This document shows positions 50,501 to 62,399 of a stretch of 64,000 nucleotides of DNA, one piece after another. The stretch spans positions 273,360,898 to 273,424,897 of the forward strand of contig OY728132.1 of the NCBI GenBank assembly GCA_963277665.1, given 5' to 3'. This DNA is from Viscum album. Lineage: Eukaryota > Streptophyta > Magnoliopsida > Santalales > Viscaceae. Position 1 is the first letter of the stretch. Every line of letters begins with the position of its first letter. A program made the position numbers and the translations under genes. The notes under the pieces are model-generated. The model was not told the DNA's origin. It did no database searches and saw only the letters and a program-made list of their open reading frames with translations.

Positions 50501-50760
50501 TGAATACAATCTTTTTCAATATAAATAATGGATGAAATTCATTCCTCGTGTCTTTGGTTTTGTATTTCATTCCTCTATTCTTCGTTCATCACTAGAAAAC
50601 TACTTTGACTATCTATTCGAGAAATATATATATGAATCAATCATTGCGAACCCATTTCTTGGCATAATGGATTGGTACCATATATTTTTTCTTATATCAA
50701 TGATTTGAAAAATCTATGATGATGTACTGAGAATAAATTGGTGTTTTTTTTTTGCGGGTT
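38525..50760. other. Extremely AT-rich region with no recognised gene
   Basis: Twelve kilobases dominated by runs of A, T and AT-rich words on both strands. The longest frames are under 100 codons, and the few I translated more closely match no family I know. No LTR ends, tandem arrays or RNA genes were found. The 97-codon plus frame at 50.17-50.47 kb lacks any motif. The low complexity and the lack of CpG-containing words suggest very old, strongly deaminated repeats. The left edge joined directly to 15,425 before the copia insertion. Confidence 0.6.
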
Positions 50761-53630
50761 TGACATGTAGAAACCATGGTATGCGAGGGAGACATTTCAC
50801 ATGTGAGCTAGTGGATGGATTCTGATGTTCCTTGATGAAAAGATTCATAACCCATCCCAGTGAGGACTGTGTTGTATCTCCCTAAACCTTCTTCCAATAG
50901 GACAAGGGTTGGTGAACAGAATTTAGTATGAATATCACTAACAATGGAGGAATTTCTTAAGTAGGTATACATACACGCCCAACTCAAAGCAACAAATACT
51001 GAAATGTAAAAAATAATAAGGAACAAAATTCCTGCATACCACTAATCCCAACAAACAATGTAAAATATTATTGTAATGTGCCTAAATGTAAATTAGTATA
51101 TAATAAAATACCACAAAAATAAGGAGTCTTCAAACTACATAGTCCAACCTATAAACAAAATATGTACTAAGATTGTTGCACAGACCCATAGGAACAACTC
51201 GGCATGTCTGAACTCAAGAAGCTCTGTGTGTTTCTGGCCCTCCCTATACTCTGTCAAAAGGTCACATGTCCTCATAAGACATGATATGTGTAGGAAAATC
51301 CCATGCAAGGATGAGTATAAAAATATTCAGTAGGACACCCCAAAACTAGAATGAAATACACCTGGGAAATGTACATTTATCTCTACACAATATATATCTA
51401 AAATACATATAAAAAGAACATCAATATATACTCATCAAAATAAATTTGGCCTCAATGTATGTCATAGTCACCACATACCCACACTATGGATTCACTATAA
51501 AGATTCCACAAAGTACTCACCTAGGGGAAGACAATCTTGTTTCTCATATCAATGATATCATACACCTGATAGGTATTGTTCATCGGGAACTGTCATGAGA
51601 GATATAAACAGATATATCTAAATAAAGAATACCATACAATATTCTTGGGAGAACTCACTCAATGAGTGTGGAAGATCAATATACATAGATGGGGACCACA
51701 CCCTGGTCTATGGGGTCATACCATGACTCATACAGATTTACCAGCTAAGTAGAGGACTGACATCCTATTGGATTGGTCATTTCTATATCAAGACACTACA
51801 CAGGGAACAAGAATAAATGTTGATCCTCCTCTAGGCCTCTCATAGGGGATACCAAACTCTACCCAAAAAGTCCTAGAAAATGGATCATACACTTTTGTGT
51901 GGGAATCAATACCCACCAAACATCATAGAAATGATGAAGGGAACGAACCCTAACAAATATTATACATGATAAGGTGGAAAAGAGATTAATGCAATGTAGT
52001 AAGGTATAAATAGCATGTAGTAGGGTCATACTCCCAGTTCCATGACCCCAGGTACTGCCCATGTACAACGGTCCATGCCATTTACAACATGTCATTTAAA
52101 TATGGGTAAACACCATGTACAATAATCATACGTCATGTCCTTAAATTTGGGTTCCACCCATGTACTATATCTATTTGTCTGTACACGGTGTCATCCCATG
52201 TAGCTCTACATGTGTACCAGTAAATGGGATAAACCTTGTAATCATTCTAAGACAAGCATTGTGTTTGGGTAAATCCTGTGTAGGCAACCTGTGTGAACCA
52301 CCCTGTATCAAGGTATTTATTATAATAGAGGTCGAGTCTCAGGGAAGGTCCCACCCACTATATGATAGGGGTCACAAGCTATGTGACACATTACTATTTC
52401 TTGATACCCTAGTCACCACTCTATTGGAGCCACACACCATGTAGACCAGACAACATGACATTTTCTTTATGAATTCCTAGAATTTTTGTTCTTCCTCTAC
52501 ATGCCTCAGTCAATCCTCTGGTGCCTGATCTGTTGGTCCACTAACATCGAAAAAAAGAGATCCAATGTCATTTCATTATCCTAGAACCAAATTAGTGAGT
52601 TTCAAGCTATCAGATGTATTTAAAAATTGTTTTTTATCATTGTCATGAAATCCTCCCAAATAACTATATCCCCCAAATTTCATTGATCCGTACTACTCTA
52701 TCATTATCGCACCTCCACTAGGTCATCACAAGGTTGTAGCATTGAGTTCAAATCATTGCACAAAACAAAGTGGAACAATTAGCATCAATTCACATCTCAT
52801 GAAGTATATGAATAACGCGATGGATATTTGGAGAAAAAAGATCATTCAAAAACAAAATAAAAGAACCTTCATAGTTGTTCATTCCAGCCTCAATCCATTC
52901 CATAAGAATTATCAATATAAAAAAATAGGATAATCATACCCAAAATCCGATAATAAAACCCTTCTACAAAAGTGATCGATCCACGGGTCAACCTATTCGT
53001 ATGATGATAAACATTAATTGTTAATTATAAGAAAGGTGAATGGAGGAATTGAAATAAAATAACATACTATGGGGTTAGAGAATTCGATGAGGATGATTGA
53101 TCATCGCATCACTTCCATTGGCGAGATACATCAAAACAATTCCCCTTGATCTCCAATCCCTGATCTATCATTATTTGACGTTGAGAAAGCTCTCTCGGTT
53201 TTCTAAACAGCATCCGAATTTTCTAGGTTGATGAGGCTAAACTTAGGTTGATGGTAATAAAAAATAAAATCCATAGTTATATCTTTCTATAAGGTTCAAA
53301 ATAAAATAATATTTTAAAATAATTTATCCTGTAAAACATACACAAAATTTACTTTGGAGTTGAGCCATGTTGCCTAGTCTTATGTCTCACCAAGCATAAT
53401 GTTGATTCTAGGAACGAAATGGTACCCCCATATTTCTGATCAAGGAACCCATTTAGAAGATATTACACTTTTTTCAAGAAAACTACCCATCCTTACAAAG
53501 TAATACTTTAATATTTTTCAAGCAATAGTTTCAGGCACACTAAGCCGTAGAATCGCATGCCTTCAAATTTTCTAGTCTCAAATTAACTCCATATTACATA
53601 AAGACAATACAATAATATATATGGTTCATT
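50761..53630 (-). repeat. Chromovirus 3' LTR (about 2.87 kb)
   Basis: The left end is placed at TGACATGTAG (50,761), which on the minus strand ends CATGTCA and compares with CATGACA at the end of the plus-strand LTR at 60,167. The right end is placed just left of the polypurine tract at 53,636. Most of the LTR aligns with 56,370-58,600 in the same orientation: shared GATTCAC-ATxAAGATTCCACA at 51,490/56,488, GACCC-AGGTACT-CCC at 52,045/57,045, and a GATCA-C-CGCATCACT-CCATTG block at 53,098/58,082. The right boundary is uncertain by about 30 bp. Confidence 0.7.
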
Positions 53631-53635
53631 GAATT

Positions 53636-53644
53636 CTCCCCACC
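53636..53644 (-). promoter_or_regulatory. Polypurine tract of the chromovirus
   Basis: GGTGGGGAG on the minus strand lies after the last pol codons (KYPHLF-type end near 53,690) and before the LTR. This is the expected place for the plus-strand primer. Confidence 0.6.
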
Positions 53645-53689
53645 ATGGGTATTTATTTCCCTAAAACCCCAAAAAACAATGGATATACA

Positions 53690-54050
53690 AATAGATGTGG
53701 GTATTTCATATGAATATGATCTTCCCACTCCATTGTTCTCTCTAGAGAATCTTGTGTTCCCACCTAAAAAGCTCCAACAACATCTCTCTCCCATATAGGA
53801 ACCTCTCTTGCTGAACCTTGATCTCCATTTTGTACTTAGCAATGGTCTCTCCATTGTTAATGCCCAGCTTGCCCCAATAAATGACTTGTGATGGGTTAGG
53901 CACGTACCTTCTCAGTTGTGGCACATGGAATAAATTATGTACCCAATCAATATTTATGGGTAGATCTATGTGGTACACCACCTCTCCAACTCTATGTAGT
54001 ATCTGAAAATGGATGATAAACCTGGTATATAACATTTCAACCCGTGAAAA
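53690..54050 (-). pseudogene. Integrase C-terminus and chromodomain-like end of the chromovirus
   Basis: The minus-strand frame from about 54,035 reads FQILHRVGEVVYHIDLP and then VHNLFHVPQLRRYVPNPSQV. These are the conserved GPFxI-RVGxVAYxLxLP and VHNVFHVSQLRKYVxDPSHV blocks of plant chromovirus integrase. After a frameshift, EHKIL with REN, and finally KYPHLFV near 53,690, match the chromodomain-like tail (LWxxHxxEEATWExExxMxxxYPHLF). This tail is the targeting module of Tekay-type elements. It is the best-preserved coding piece of the window outside the copia frame, with about 90 residues open, but it is not functional. Confidence 0.85.
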
Positions 54051-54379
54051 CCTATGTAATCCTCATCGAGGGGAATCTTGAATGAATAAGTGGTCTCATC
54101 ATTAAAAATTCAAAAGTCTCCAACATCAATAATTATAATATTTCTAATATAATTGTGCAGTTTTCATCTTCTCCAAGATGATCTACACCTTCTTGTTAGT
54201 AGATTGAACAATCTACGAGACCATGAGTGATTACTCTATCATATCAGTCTGCAAAGTGGTGACCGGTAGCGTCGCCTAATAAATATACACGAGTAGTGTC
54301 ATTACAATGGTTTAATGTTAGATATTGTTGTATATTAACTACACTAGAGGTTGGTGATTCAAACAACTATGAAATAAAT

Positions 54380-54900
54380 TTAACACGTGTGCTCGTAGTA
54401 TGTCGTCATGAACATGAATGGTTCGCTCTGTCCGGCAGTCAGTCTGTGGGGTAAATACTATGCTAATGAGTAATTCTGTTTCAAATGACTCTTTATATCC
54501 TATTAAAAACCAAGATGTGAAAGGATAATCACAATATTAAACTATCACAAATACGACTTCATGGAGTAAAACTATCTTCTGATGGTAGTGGAATCCCAAT
54601 GTCTTTTCTAGACTGTTATTTCGTATTTCTAGGAAGTGGTTCGACTTGGTGATTTGTTCAATGATCACTTAGATTGAATCATGTCCCATTTACAAATTTG
54701 GTAAACCCATCATTAAGTCCATCTATATACCATCCCATATCAATTCTAGAACCTCAATGAGTTACTCCAAAACCACTAGATCTTTGTTCTCATCCCTCAC
54801 CTACTAGAACATAAGGCATCTAGAAATGAACTCTTCCACTGCCTTCTTCATACTAACCTAAAAAACTGATGTCAAAGGGCTTATCATATCTTCACCACTT
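54380..54900 (-). pseudogene. Integrase core of the chromovirus, decayed
   Basis: On the minus strand MKKAVEEFISRCLM near 54.84 kb matches the zinc-binding end (MKKDVxxFVxxCxxCQ), with the second Cys lost. MDLMMGLPNL then a stop, MGHDSI and VIIEQITKSNHFLEI near 54.72-54.64 kb match the block with the first catalytic Asp (MDFVxGLP, GHDAIWVIVDRLTKSAHFLPI). TPQTDCRTERTI and DDILRAHVLN near 54.45-54.39 kb match the block with the catalytic Glu (HPQTDGQSERTIQxLEDMLRA). Catalytic positions can still be recognised, but many stops intervene. Confidence 0.85.
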
Positions 54901-55239
54901 GAGGATGTACCACCAAATTAACTGTATTAAAATCCCATAGAACATCCTCCCACAATTCCACTAGTATAACTGTACATCCTCTGAAAAAGATGACATGCTC
55001 TCTACCATGTGAATATCCCTCAAACACATGTCCTGTCATCATATGAGCATATAGGGTCTCATAGCAGTATACAAAAGTGTGCCTACCTAAGTCACTGTAA
55101 TATTGGAGGGGTAAAAACAAACAAATTGATGTGAGACGATTCATCTTCATACATGAAGATTAACTATAATTAGTCCACCTACTCTGATGCCTCATTCAAC
55201 AACTGTGAACTAGATATTCTACTAATAGAATCTTCCCTG

Positions 55240-55490
55240 ACATTCCCCTTACCGTTATTATAGATAATCGCAATATTATAATCATGGAGGAACTCAATAT
55301 ATCACCTCAATATCATGTTCAAATCATAATGTGAGAAATTATACTTGTGATTCTTTTGATTATAGTAGACGATAAACTACTCACCCATCAGTTAGTGTCT
55401 CCACATCTATATAGAAATTACTAACTCGATTATCTTAATATTGTGGGTCACATATTTTTTATAATGTATCCTCAAATGGAATGAACCATA
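55240..55490 (-). pseudogene. RNase H of the chromovirus, decayed
   Basis: The minus-strand translation aligns along its length with the plant gypsy RNase H pattern: YKKYVTHNIKIIELVISI (family ERNYPTHDLELAAVVFAL), MWRH then a stop, LMGE (KIWRHYLYG), NQKNHKYNFSHYDLNM (TDHKSLKYIFTQKDLN), and YIEFLHDYNIAIIYNNGK (WLELLKDYDxxIxYHPGKA). The catalytic Asp of TDHKSL is replaced by Asn. Confidence 0.8.
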
Positions 55491-55869
55491 TGAAATTGAT
55501 TCCTTCCTATACATAAAGACACAACCAAGTATATCCCCTATTGAAATGCAGAATTCTATATACTAGACACCCTCCTTCAATAATCATGATATTGGATCAC
55601 TTGTCAAACAAATCATCAAATACTAAAAATCTAGTTGGTACATCCTTGTCTTAAAAATAGGTTTCAACTTTTGAGTCAGAGCTATCATAAGTGCTGATAT
55701 CTAAAATAAATCAAATATAAATATATGGTAATTTCTTTTTATCCGATGGATGCTTCGTGCCTCCATCAGTCTCCCAGTTAGACGAAATGTTAACACTGCA
55801 TCCACCATAGATTGGTCCACTGTTACACTATCTACTATTATAACATGGCTTATAATGTGGATTGAATGA

Positions 55870-56330
55870 ATGTAGAACTAGAAATTCAAGAGTTTCCCAT
55901 AATGTAGGCGCTCTTCGAGTATATCCAAATCCATATGAATGTGCCTCACATGATCCTCCTCAGATGCCAAAAAACAAGGATACCATCAATGAAGACTACC
56001 AAAAACCGGTCTATATACTGTTGGAAAATCTAGTTCATGAGTCCGATGAACACTTCTATAGAGTTCGGCATGCCAAATGGCATCACCAAGTCCCCATACT
56101 AATTGTAGTGACATCTATAAGTTGCCTTCCGTGTTTTGTTTTATGGTACTAGTAGCTGGTGATTTTTTGATTGAAGGTCAACCTTTTAGAAACATCATTC
56201 CCATTTCATCTAATTGAAGAGGCCATCGATTCTATATAGTGGATACATATTATTCCTAGTCAAAATGTTCAAGCACAGTTAATTCACTGCCACCGCATAC
56301 CCTCACTAGGGGAGTATAACAATACTTAGT
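55870..56330 (-). pseudogene. Reverse transcriptase of the chromovirus, decayed
   Basis: On the minus strand NNMYPLYRIDGLFN and KVDLQSKNHQL near 56.25-56.16 kb match KNxYPLPRIDDLFDQ and KIDLRSGYHQL. VMPFGMPNSIEVFIGLMN near 56.09 kb matches VMPFGLTNAPATFxxLMN. LVVFIDGILVF at about 55,985 matches the catalytic FIDDILVY, with the second Asp changed to Gly. The reading continues with frame-shifted pieces of the thumb to 55.87 kb. The N-terminal part of RT is cut off near 56.35 kb by the LTR junction. Confidence 0.85.
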
Positions 56331-56369
56331 TTGTCTCCCTTAATCAAAAAAGCATTACGCAATGGAATG

Positions 56370-58600
56370 GTATAGTAATATCTACATAGTATATTTCTAA
56401 AATATGTATTACTAGAATATCCAGATATACACAAACAAATAGATGTGGTCAAATGGTAACTCACTACCACTGCATACCCTCACTAGGGATTCAGTATGAA
56501 GATTCCACAATGCAGTCATCAGGTAGAACACACTGATGACTCTGATAGCACTAAAGACATATTTCTGAGAATTAATATTCATTGTGATACATCATGAGAT
56601 ATGTAAAATGGTAGATCTGATGAAACAATATGACACACTTGTTCTAGGAGAAAAGACACCATGATTGGGGAAGATCATTATACACAAATGAGGATCACTT
56701 CGGGGGGAATGGGGTGATAGCATGACTTGTTAGGATTCACCTGTTAAGTAGAAGATCAATATATGGTTGTATTGATTTCACTAATTCAAAGAATCTGCAT
56801 AGGGAACCAAAAAAGAGAGGATCCTACATTATGCCTCTAAAAATGGATTCCATACTATATCCAAACAGTCCTGCTAAAGAGAAATACTCTTCTGAGTAGA
56901 AAATAATATCCACCAACCATTTGGGAAATGATGAAGGGAAAAAACACTAATGAATATTTTCCAACATATGATGAACAAGATATTAAAACCATTTATAAGT
57001 GTATACATTATGTGTATTAGGGTCACACATAGTGTTTCTTGACCCTAGGTACTACCCTTGTTCAACAACCAATTTTTTTAGAGGATGTCAGTTGGAGATG
57101 GGTGAACATCGTGTAAGAGTTTTCAACGCTGTGTTAATCCATCCAAGATCCACCCATGTACTCTGGTTGTGTTCCAATACATGTTCTCAACCCATGTAGC
57201 TTTTCCCATGTATCATTACACAGAATAATCCATGTAGCTGGTCTAGGGAAATTTGTGTGGTGTGGTACACGCTGTGTAGGAAACCCATGTACTCCACCCT
57301 ATATCTGTTAATTTCCCAACATATATGTTGATTCATGGGGAAGGGGACACATTCCCTATGATACGGGTCCCACATTTTGTGACACTTGATTGTCTTTCGA
57401 AACCCTATTTGCCACTCTATGGGGGTCCACATTCCATGTAGACAATACTACACTCCTTGTTCAGCATAAATTTACAGAATCATTGTTCTTTCTATGTGTG
57501 CCTTGGCCAATCCTCCATTTCTCTATCAATAGTTCCCTTTTCACCATAACTAGAGATAAAAACTTTTATCTTCAACATTGCACTAAATGGGTGATTTTCA
57601 GTCCATCGATTGGCTCCATATTCTAATTATGATAATCTACACAATTGTTTCTTAAAGAATTATATCTCCTGAAATACTTTGATCTTTCTTTCTCTATTGT
57701 ATCCAAACCTCTGCTAGGTCATCATGTGAATGGATGTTAAATTTTGGATTTTTGTTTTAGGAAACAGAGGTGAAATAATCATATATTCTTATCCTGTGAA
57801 CAGCACATAGAATATTTGAGGAGATATTCAAAATGAACAACCAAAGGAATGAACATAAATAATTTATCATTCCATCCGCGATCCATTTCGTAAGAATGAT
57901 CAAGATAATTAACATGATAATCATCCCCAAATTCCTGTAATCACACCCTCCCACTTGGATGATCGAATTGCTGGTCAACCTATTCATGGACTGATCCATA
58001 TTCTTCCTAAATTCCTTGAATGGGGAAATAATATATTGAAATACAATTCTATACATTGGGTTAGATATTTCGATAAATATGATCAATCTTTGCATCACTA
58101 CCATTGTTGTGATCCATAGAAACAGCTCTTTTCGATCTTTGATCCAAGATCCATCATCGTTTTCCATCAAAGAATTATCCAGGTTCTCTCTAGATCTTAT
58201 AAAAAGATCTAGGGTTATGTGCCTAACCCTAGGTATCTATTTATTCAAAAACAAAAAAATATCACTACATCACTAAATAATGGTAAAAATAAAATAAATT
58301 CATAATTTATTTTATCATTTAAAACATAAAAAAATCAACATCCATAGCTGACCGGCATCGGCCAGTGTTAAGCCACAAATAGGTTAAATTCGCTGCTGTG
58401 AATGCAACTGTTCCCTCTTATTTTTTATCTATACAACCTTTTTAGATGTTCATCCACTTTTCCTGAAAAATATATGAACAATATATTTAATATTGTTATA
58501 TTTTTCCCAAAAAAGTTTTCTCAAACATTGGGCCTCAGAAGTGCACAACGTCTTAGTTCCTGTTATCAAAATAATTCCATATAATATTTAAAAATTCAAC
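56370..58600 (-). repeat. Second minus-strand chromovirus LTR, truncated
   Basis: This stretch is collinear with 51,370-53,600 and has the same orientation, diverged by substitutions and small indels. It could be the 5' LTR of the same element, reached by a deletion that removed primer site, gag and protease. Alternatively it belongs to another copy. Its end that should carry CA is missing at the RT junction. The 137-codon minus frame at 57.76-58.17 kb lies within it and has no family similarity I recognise. Confidence 0.7.
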
Positions 58601-58619
58601 ATGGAAAATCCTGGGCATT

Positions 58620-60167
58620 ACCAAATTGATTTGTTCAATGTGTTAATTGGGTTATAACATGGGACATGGATGGATATATTCCCATACTGGAGGATGGATA
58701 AACTGGATCCATATCCCGAACATTGAAAATTCTCATAACACGTGGTGTGTATTCCAAGATTGCACGATGTGTGGGACCTCTAGTGTAGCACTAGAATTTC
58801 CTTGAAAAGAAAAGTATGACTTATATTGTGACCCCTATCCCATTGTGTTTATCCTCTCAAAATGTAATAGAAAGTACATAGGATAGTACACATGCATTGG
58901 AACAAGAATAGAATTCCATACATATAAATTTCCAGCCATTCATAGACACTATCTAGAGTACATAGGCTCAGACATACTATGTACTCTAAAAAAGACATGG
59001 GAGAGAACATCATGCATGGACATGACCCAATGCCTAAGGGAAGATCCATACAATACTAGAAAACACATTTTAATCATTAAATTTTCACCTTGATCTCGTT
59101 TCCACTTCAGTTTAGACACATTTTATTACGGTTCATACCCTTGACCCATTACCTAAGGTTTAATATATGAATCACATCATACACATTGGATGGTGATCTC
59201 GTCATTAGGTCTTCTTGGAAAGAGTTTTCAGAATCCTTATGTGGGCCATTGAGTGAGATCCTCTATCATCACATTTCACTATGTGTAGTTCTTGGTGTCA
59301 CTATAATCAACAATATATAGGGTTTTATCCTATACATAGTAGGTTATACAAGATTTGATTTTTTCTATACCCCATGCCCTTTGGTGTCATCATCATATAT
59401 GTTTTATTCTATTCAATATTCTATTGTATAACCCTTATGGTGAGACCCCATATGTAGTACATCACAGATGGAATCCACCAGTTGTACTTGACTCATAGAG
59501 TATGTAATATTGGATGAGAGTTATGTGGATCCTTTGTGGAAGATCCCTATACTAAAATTATGATTATGATTTTACATTGAGACCGTTTTTTTAATATTGA
59601 GTATAAATTTATGTTCTTGTTTTTTTTGTATAAATATACCTATGATGAGATAACTATTATATATGATGATATATTCTCAGATATTTTGGGTTATCATAGG
59701 GTGTATTTTTATACGCAACTCTTCATAGGATTTTCCTACACGTTTCATGTCTTATGAGAATGGTCAGCCTTTTGAAAGTGTTCTATAGGGACATTGAACA
59801 AGAGGAGCATATAGATCTAGATATATCTGTGTGAGTTATGGTGGTTTTTTTATAGTATCCCCCCTCTATATTTTCAAGTTAGAGATATAATCAGTCTCTT
59901 TGTAGTGAGGATATATTTACTATTATTTATTTCTAGTACATCTTTATAATATGGTTTGGGGGTTTAGATGAAATAATTAACGGTTTAAAAAATGTTTTAA
60001 ATTTATTCATTATAGGAATTTGGATATTTTTTAGTCTGTAAATGTACTATTTGTTATGTCCTACCATGTCACCGATATGACTACTCAACACATGTTTCCA
60101 ACCCCTGCCCAAATGGAGTAAGGCTTGCGGACTTACAGAATGAGCCGCATTGGGATGTGTCATGACA
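58620..60167 (+). repeat. Plus-strand chromovirus LTR, 5' truncated
   Basis: On the plus strand GGATTTTCCTACACGTTTCA with TCTTATGAGAATGG at about 59,731 matches the reverse complement of 51,286-51,300 and its surroundings (GGATTTTCCTACACATATCA, TCTTATGAGGACATG). GTGACCCCTATC at 58,830 matches the reverse complement near 52,370. The end is GATGTGTCATGACA at 60,167, followed by a primer-site relic. About 1 kb of the 5' part is missing relative to the 50.76-53.63 kb copy. It faces the minus-strand LTR to its left. Confidence 0.7.
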
Positions 60168-60168
60168 T

Positions 60169-60183
60169 AGCTGTGTCAGAGTA
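60169..60183 (+). promoter_or_regulatory. Primer-binding-site relic (tRNA-Met type) of the plus-strand chromovirus
   Basis: AGCTGTGTCAGAGTAA follows the LTR end by one base. It reads like AGTTGGTATCAGAG with a small deletion and changes. It fixes the LTR end and the plus orientation. Confidence 0.65.
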
Positions 60184-60949
60184 ATCAGTTACACCTTAAA
60201 ACTAGTGTTTGTGAGAGTAATTTTTTGAAATTTTTTTATGTGTTTTTAGAATTAATTTCAGGTTAGGGAATCCAGTGTCAGTTTATCAACCTATGTATCC
60301 TTACCCCAGGAATTTGATGACCTTCCTTTAGACATAGAACATGAGGAAACTATTTGAATGGAAAATCAGTAGTAGATGTATCATAAATGAGTGGGTGTAG
60401 ATTCTAGGTCTATCATGAGTTATGTATCGATATATAATCACTAACCATGGTTCATATTGGCTATTTCTAGATTCTTTTTAGACATTTTCCAATTAGTCTT
60501 CATCATCAGGATCAATAGAATGATCCACTTAGTGGTCAAAAATAATTATATAGATGTTATATATATATATATAATTCCACTAGGTTGTGTACTAGTTAGA
60601 CCACCGCCTATTGATCAGTGGATGGTGCCTATTGTACCAGCAGATGAGGTTCACATGGTGAGTGTGATTTGAGAGTTTTGTAGACATTGACATCATAGGT
60701 ACAAAAGGGATCCTTAACCATAAGATTTTGAGGATAGGAATGAGGTATTGACAAGAGTCTTCCATCTCTTTTTATGACACCTGAAGATCATATGGTTGTC
60801 TTAGAAGTATGATTTCTCCTTGTATCTGTAATACTATGGTGTGTTTAGTTTCCCATAATTATGATTATGTGAAACTATCATTGTATTAGTTTGAGAACAT
60901 ATTCATACAGGGTTTATCCCCAGTTACATTGAGGGATATTTGAATCTAG

Positions 60950-61420
60950 AATATTCTATATTGTCTTCAGGACAACAGGAAAGGGGTGAGGTTTCATCAT
61001 GGCTCACCATCCTCTCGATTTACTCACCGATATGGTTCATGACCAGTTATTATGGGATCATATAATCGATAAAATTCTACCTAGATATATTTGACCAATA
61101 GTTATACCTATATGAATTCCTACTTATGTTGTTTTGCTTGAGTATGAATTTTTGGTCAAGAGATTCCCAGTTGAGCTGATGCAAAAAATTGTTGTCGAAA
61201 TTGGGAACTGAAGTGTAGTGGACTTTGTAGTAGGAAGATGACATTATTATCAAATACCTTGACATGTTAGATAATATAAGATATAATCCCATGATATATG
61301 GTCTTTGGTTTAGGGTTCACAAAATGGGTCTTGTCAACTTTGTGAAAGGAGGTGCTACTCCAATGATTTCAGGGTACATCATGCATTAAATTTCCCAACC
61401 TGTTTTTTGGATTATAGGGA
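60950..61420 (+). pseudogene. gag: Probable gag of the plus-strand chromovirus, heavily decayed
   Basis: Position between primer site and RT makes this the gag region. EYEFLVKRFPVELMQK near 61.14 kb loosely resembles the conserved gag stretch before the spacer (FxxxFFPxxxxxxK). CYSNDFRVHHALNFP near 61.36 kb resembles a decayed CX2CX4HX4C knuckle in which only the first Cys and the His remain. Nothing else is recognisable. The protease expected at 61.5-62.3 kb was not found. Confidence 0.4.
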
Positions 61421-62399
61421 GATAATGGATGATCACGTAGGTAGAAGTAGTAGTATGATTAGACATGTATGAAGGGAATAAGTCAATGAAGTTGAGCTAG
61501 GAGAGAAGGTAGAGTGGTCAATGATTTGACATGTTTCCTCCACCACCCTCATGTATTTTACACCATGCTCGAGGAGCTTAAGGCTAGGTGTGGTGTAGCA
61601 ATAGGAATTTGGGGATTATGACCTATATGCAATGAGTTTAATAATAGGTATGATCTATGAATTTATTACCTGATCATATGTGCTGATATAAAAAATATGT
61701 TACTCATTATTTTATTTCAACTTATCTAGATCGAGACTTGGAGATTCTAGTTGAGCCCTTTGCTCGACCATTGTGATTAAAGACTCATACAAGAGATGAA
61801 TCAATGATAATAAAATTCTAACGATATCATGAAAAGATTCACAGTGGTGAATGTTTAGTGGGGATCTCATTGTAGAATATATAATTCATTAGGAAATAAT
61901 TTTATTTATTTAGTGGTTATCTATAGTTTATGCTATAATGGACTATTTCAGGAAGGTGATATGGTGTTTCTGCATTGATGGGACCATGTTTTCCTTTGTG
62001 GGAGAAAAGGAATCACCAGTAGTGAAGGAATAACCCATGAATTGGTGTGTGCATCAAAATTACTCCTCTTTTAAATATAATTAACTATGATGGATTGAAT
62101 TATTTGAGTTTTCAATTCCCTTCCATATAGGAATAATATGATGATATATTTCTTGTGGATTTTCTAAGCATTCCTCCATACCGATAGATTGATTTCTGCA
62201 TTGATCTACACTTTGAAATATATTTAATATATGTGTTATCATATTTGATGTATCTCTTCGATATTATCAAGACGGGGGTACGATTGAAATACATACATAG
62301 GATGATATTTGATATAAAAAGTGTTTCTCCATGGGTAGCCATAGTGTTGTTTTCCAATAAGGACAACATGGCTTGAGGATATGCATGGAATACCATCAC

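Larger units (their letters stand above)
50761..56350 (-). mobile_element. Tekay/Del-like chromovirus (Ty3/gypsy), gag and protease lost
   Basis: On the minus strand the order is RT, RNase H, integrase, chromodomain-like end, polypurine tract and 3' LTR, so the lineage is a chromovirus. The RT uses the VMPFG pattern followed by a TNAP-type variant rather than KNAG. The region right of 56.35 kb should hold protease, gag, primer site and 5' LTR. Instead, LTR sequence in the same orientation begins at about 56,370. The 5' half has therefore been deleted or replaced. The coding part has stops about every 15-25 codons. Confidence 0.8.

Noticed and set aside
57757..58170. 137-codon minus-strand frame, the longest uninterrupted ATG frame right of 50 kb
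   Set aside because: It lies inside a chromovirus LTR copy, has no motif, and the matching part of the other LTR has no comparable frame.
60555..60575. Short AT microsatellite
   Set aside because: A simple TA run of about 18 bp is expected by chance in DNA this AT-rich.
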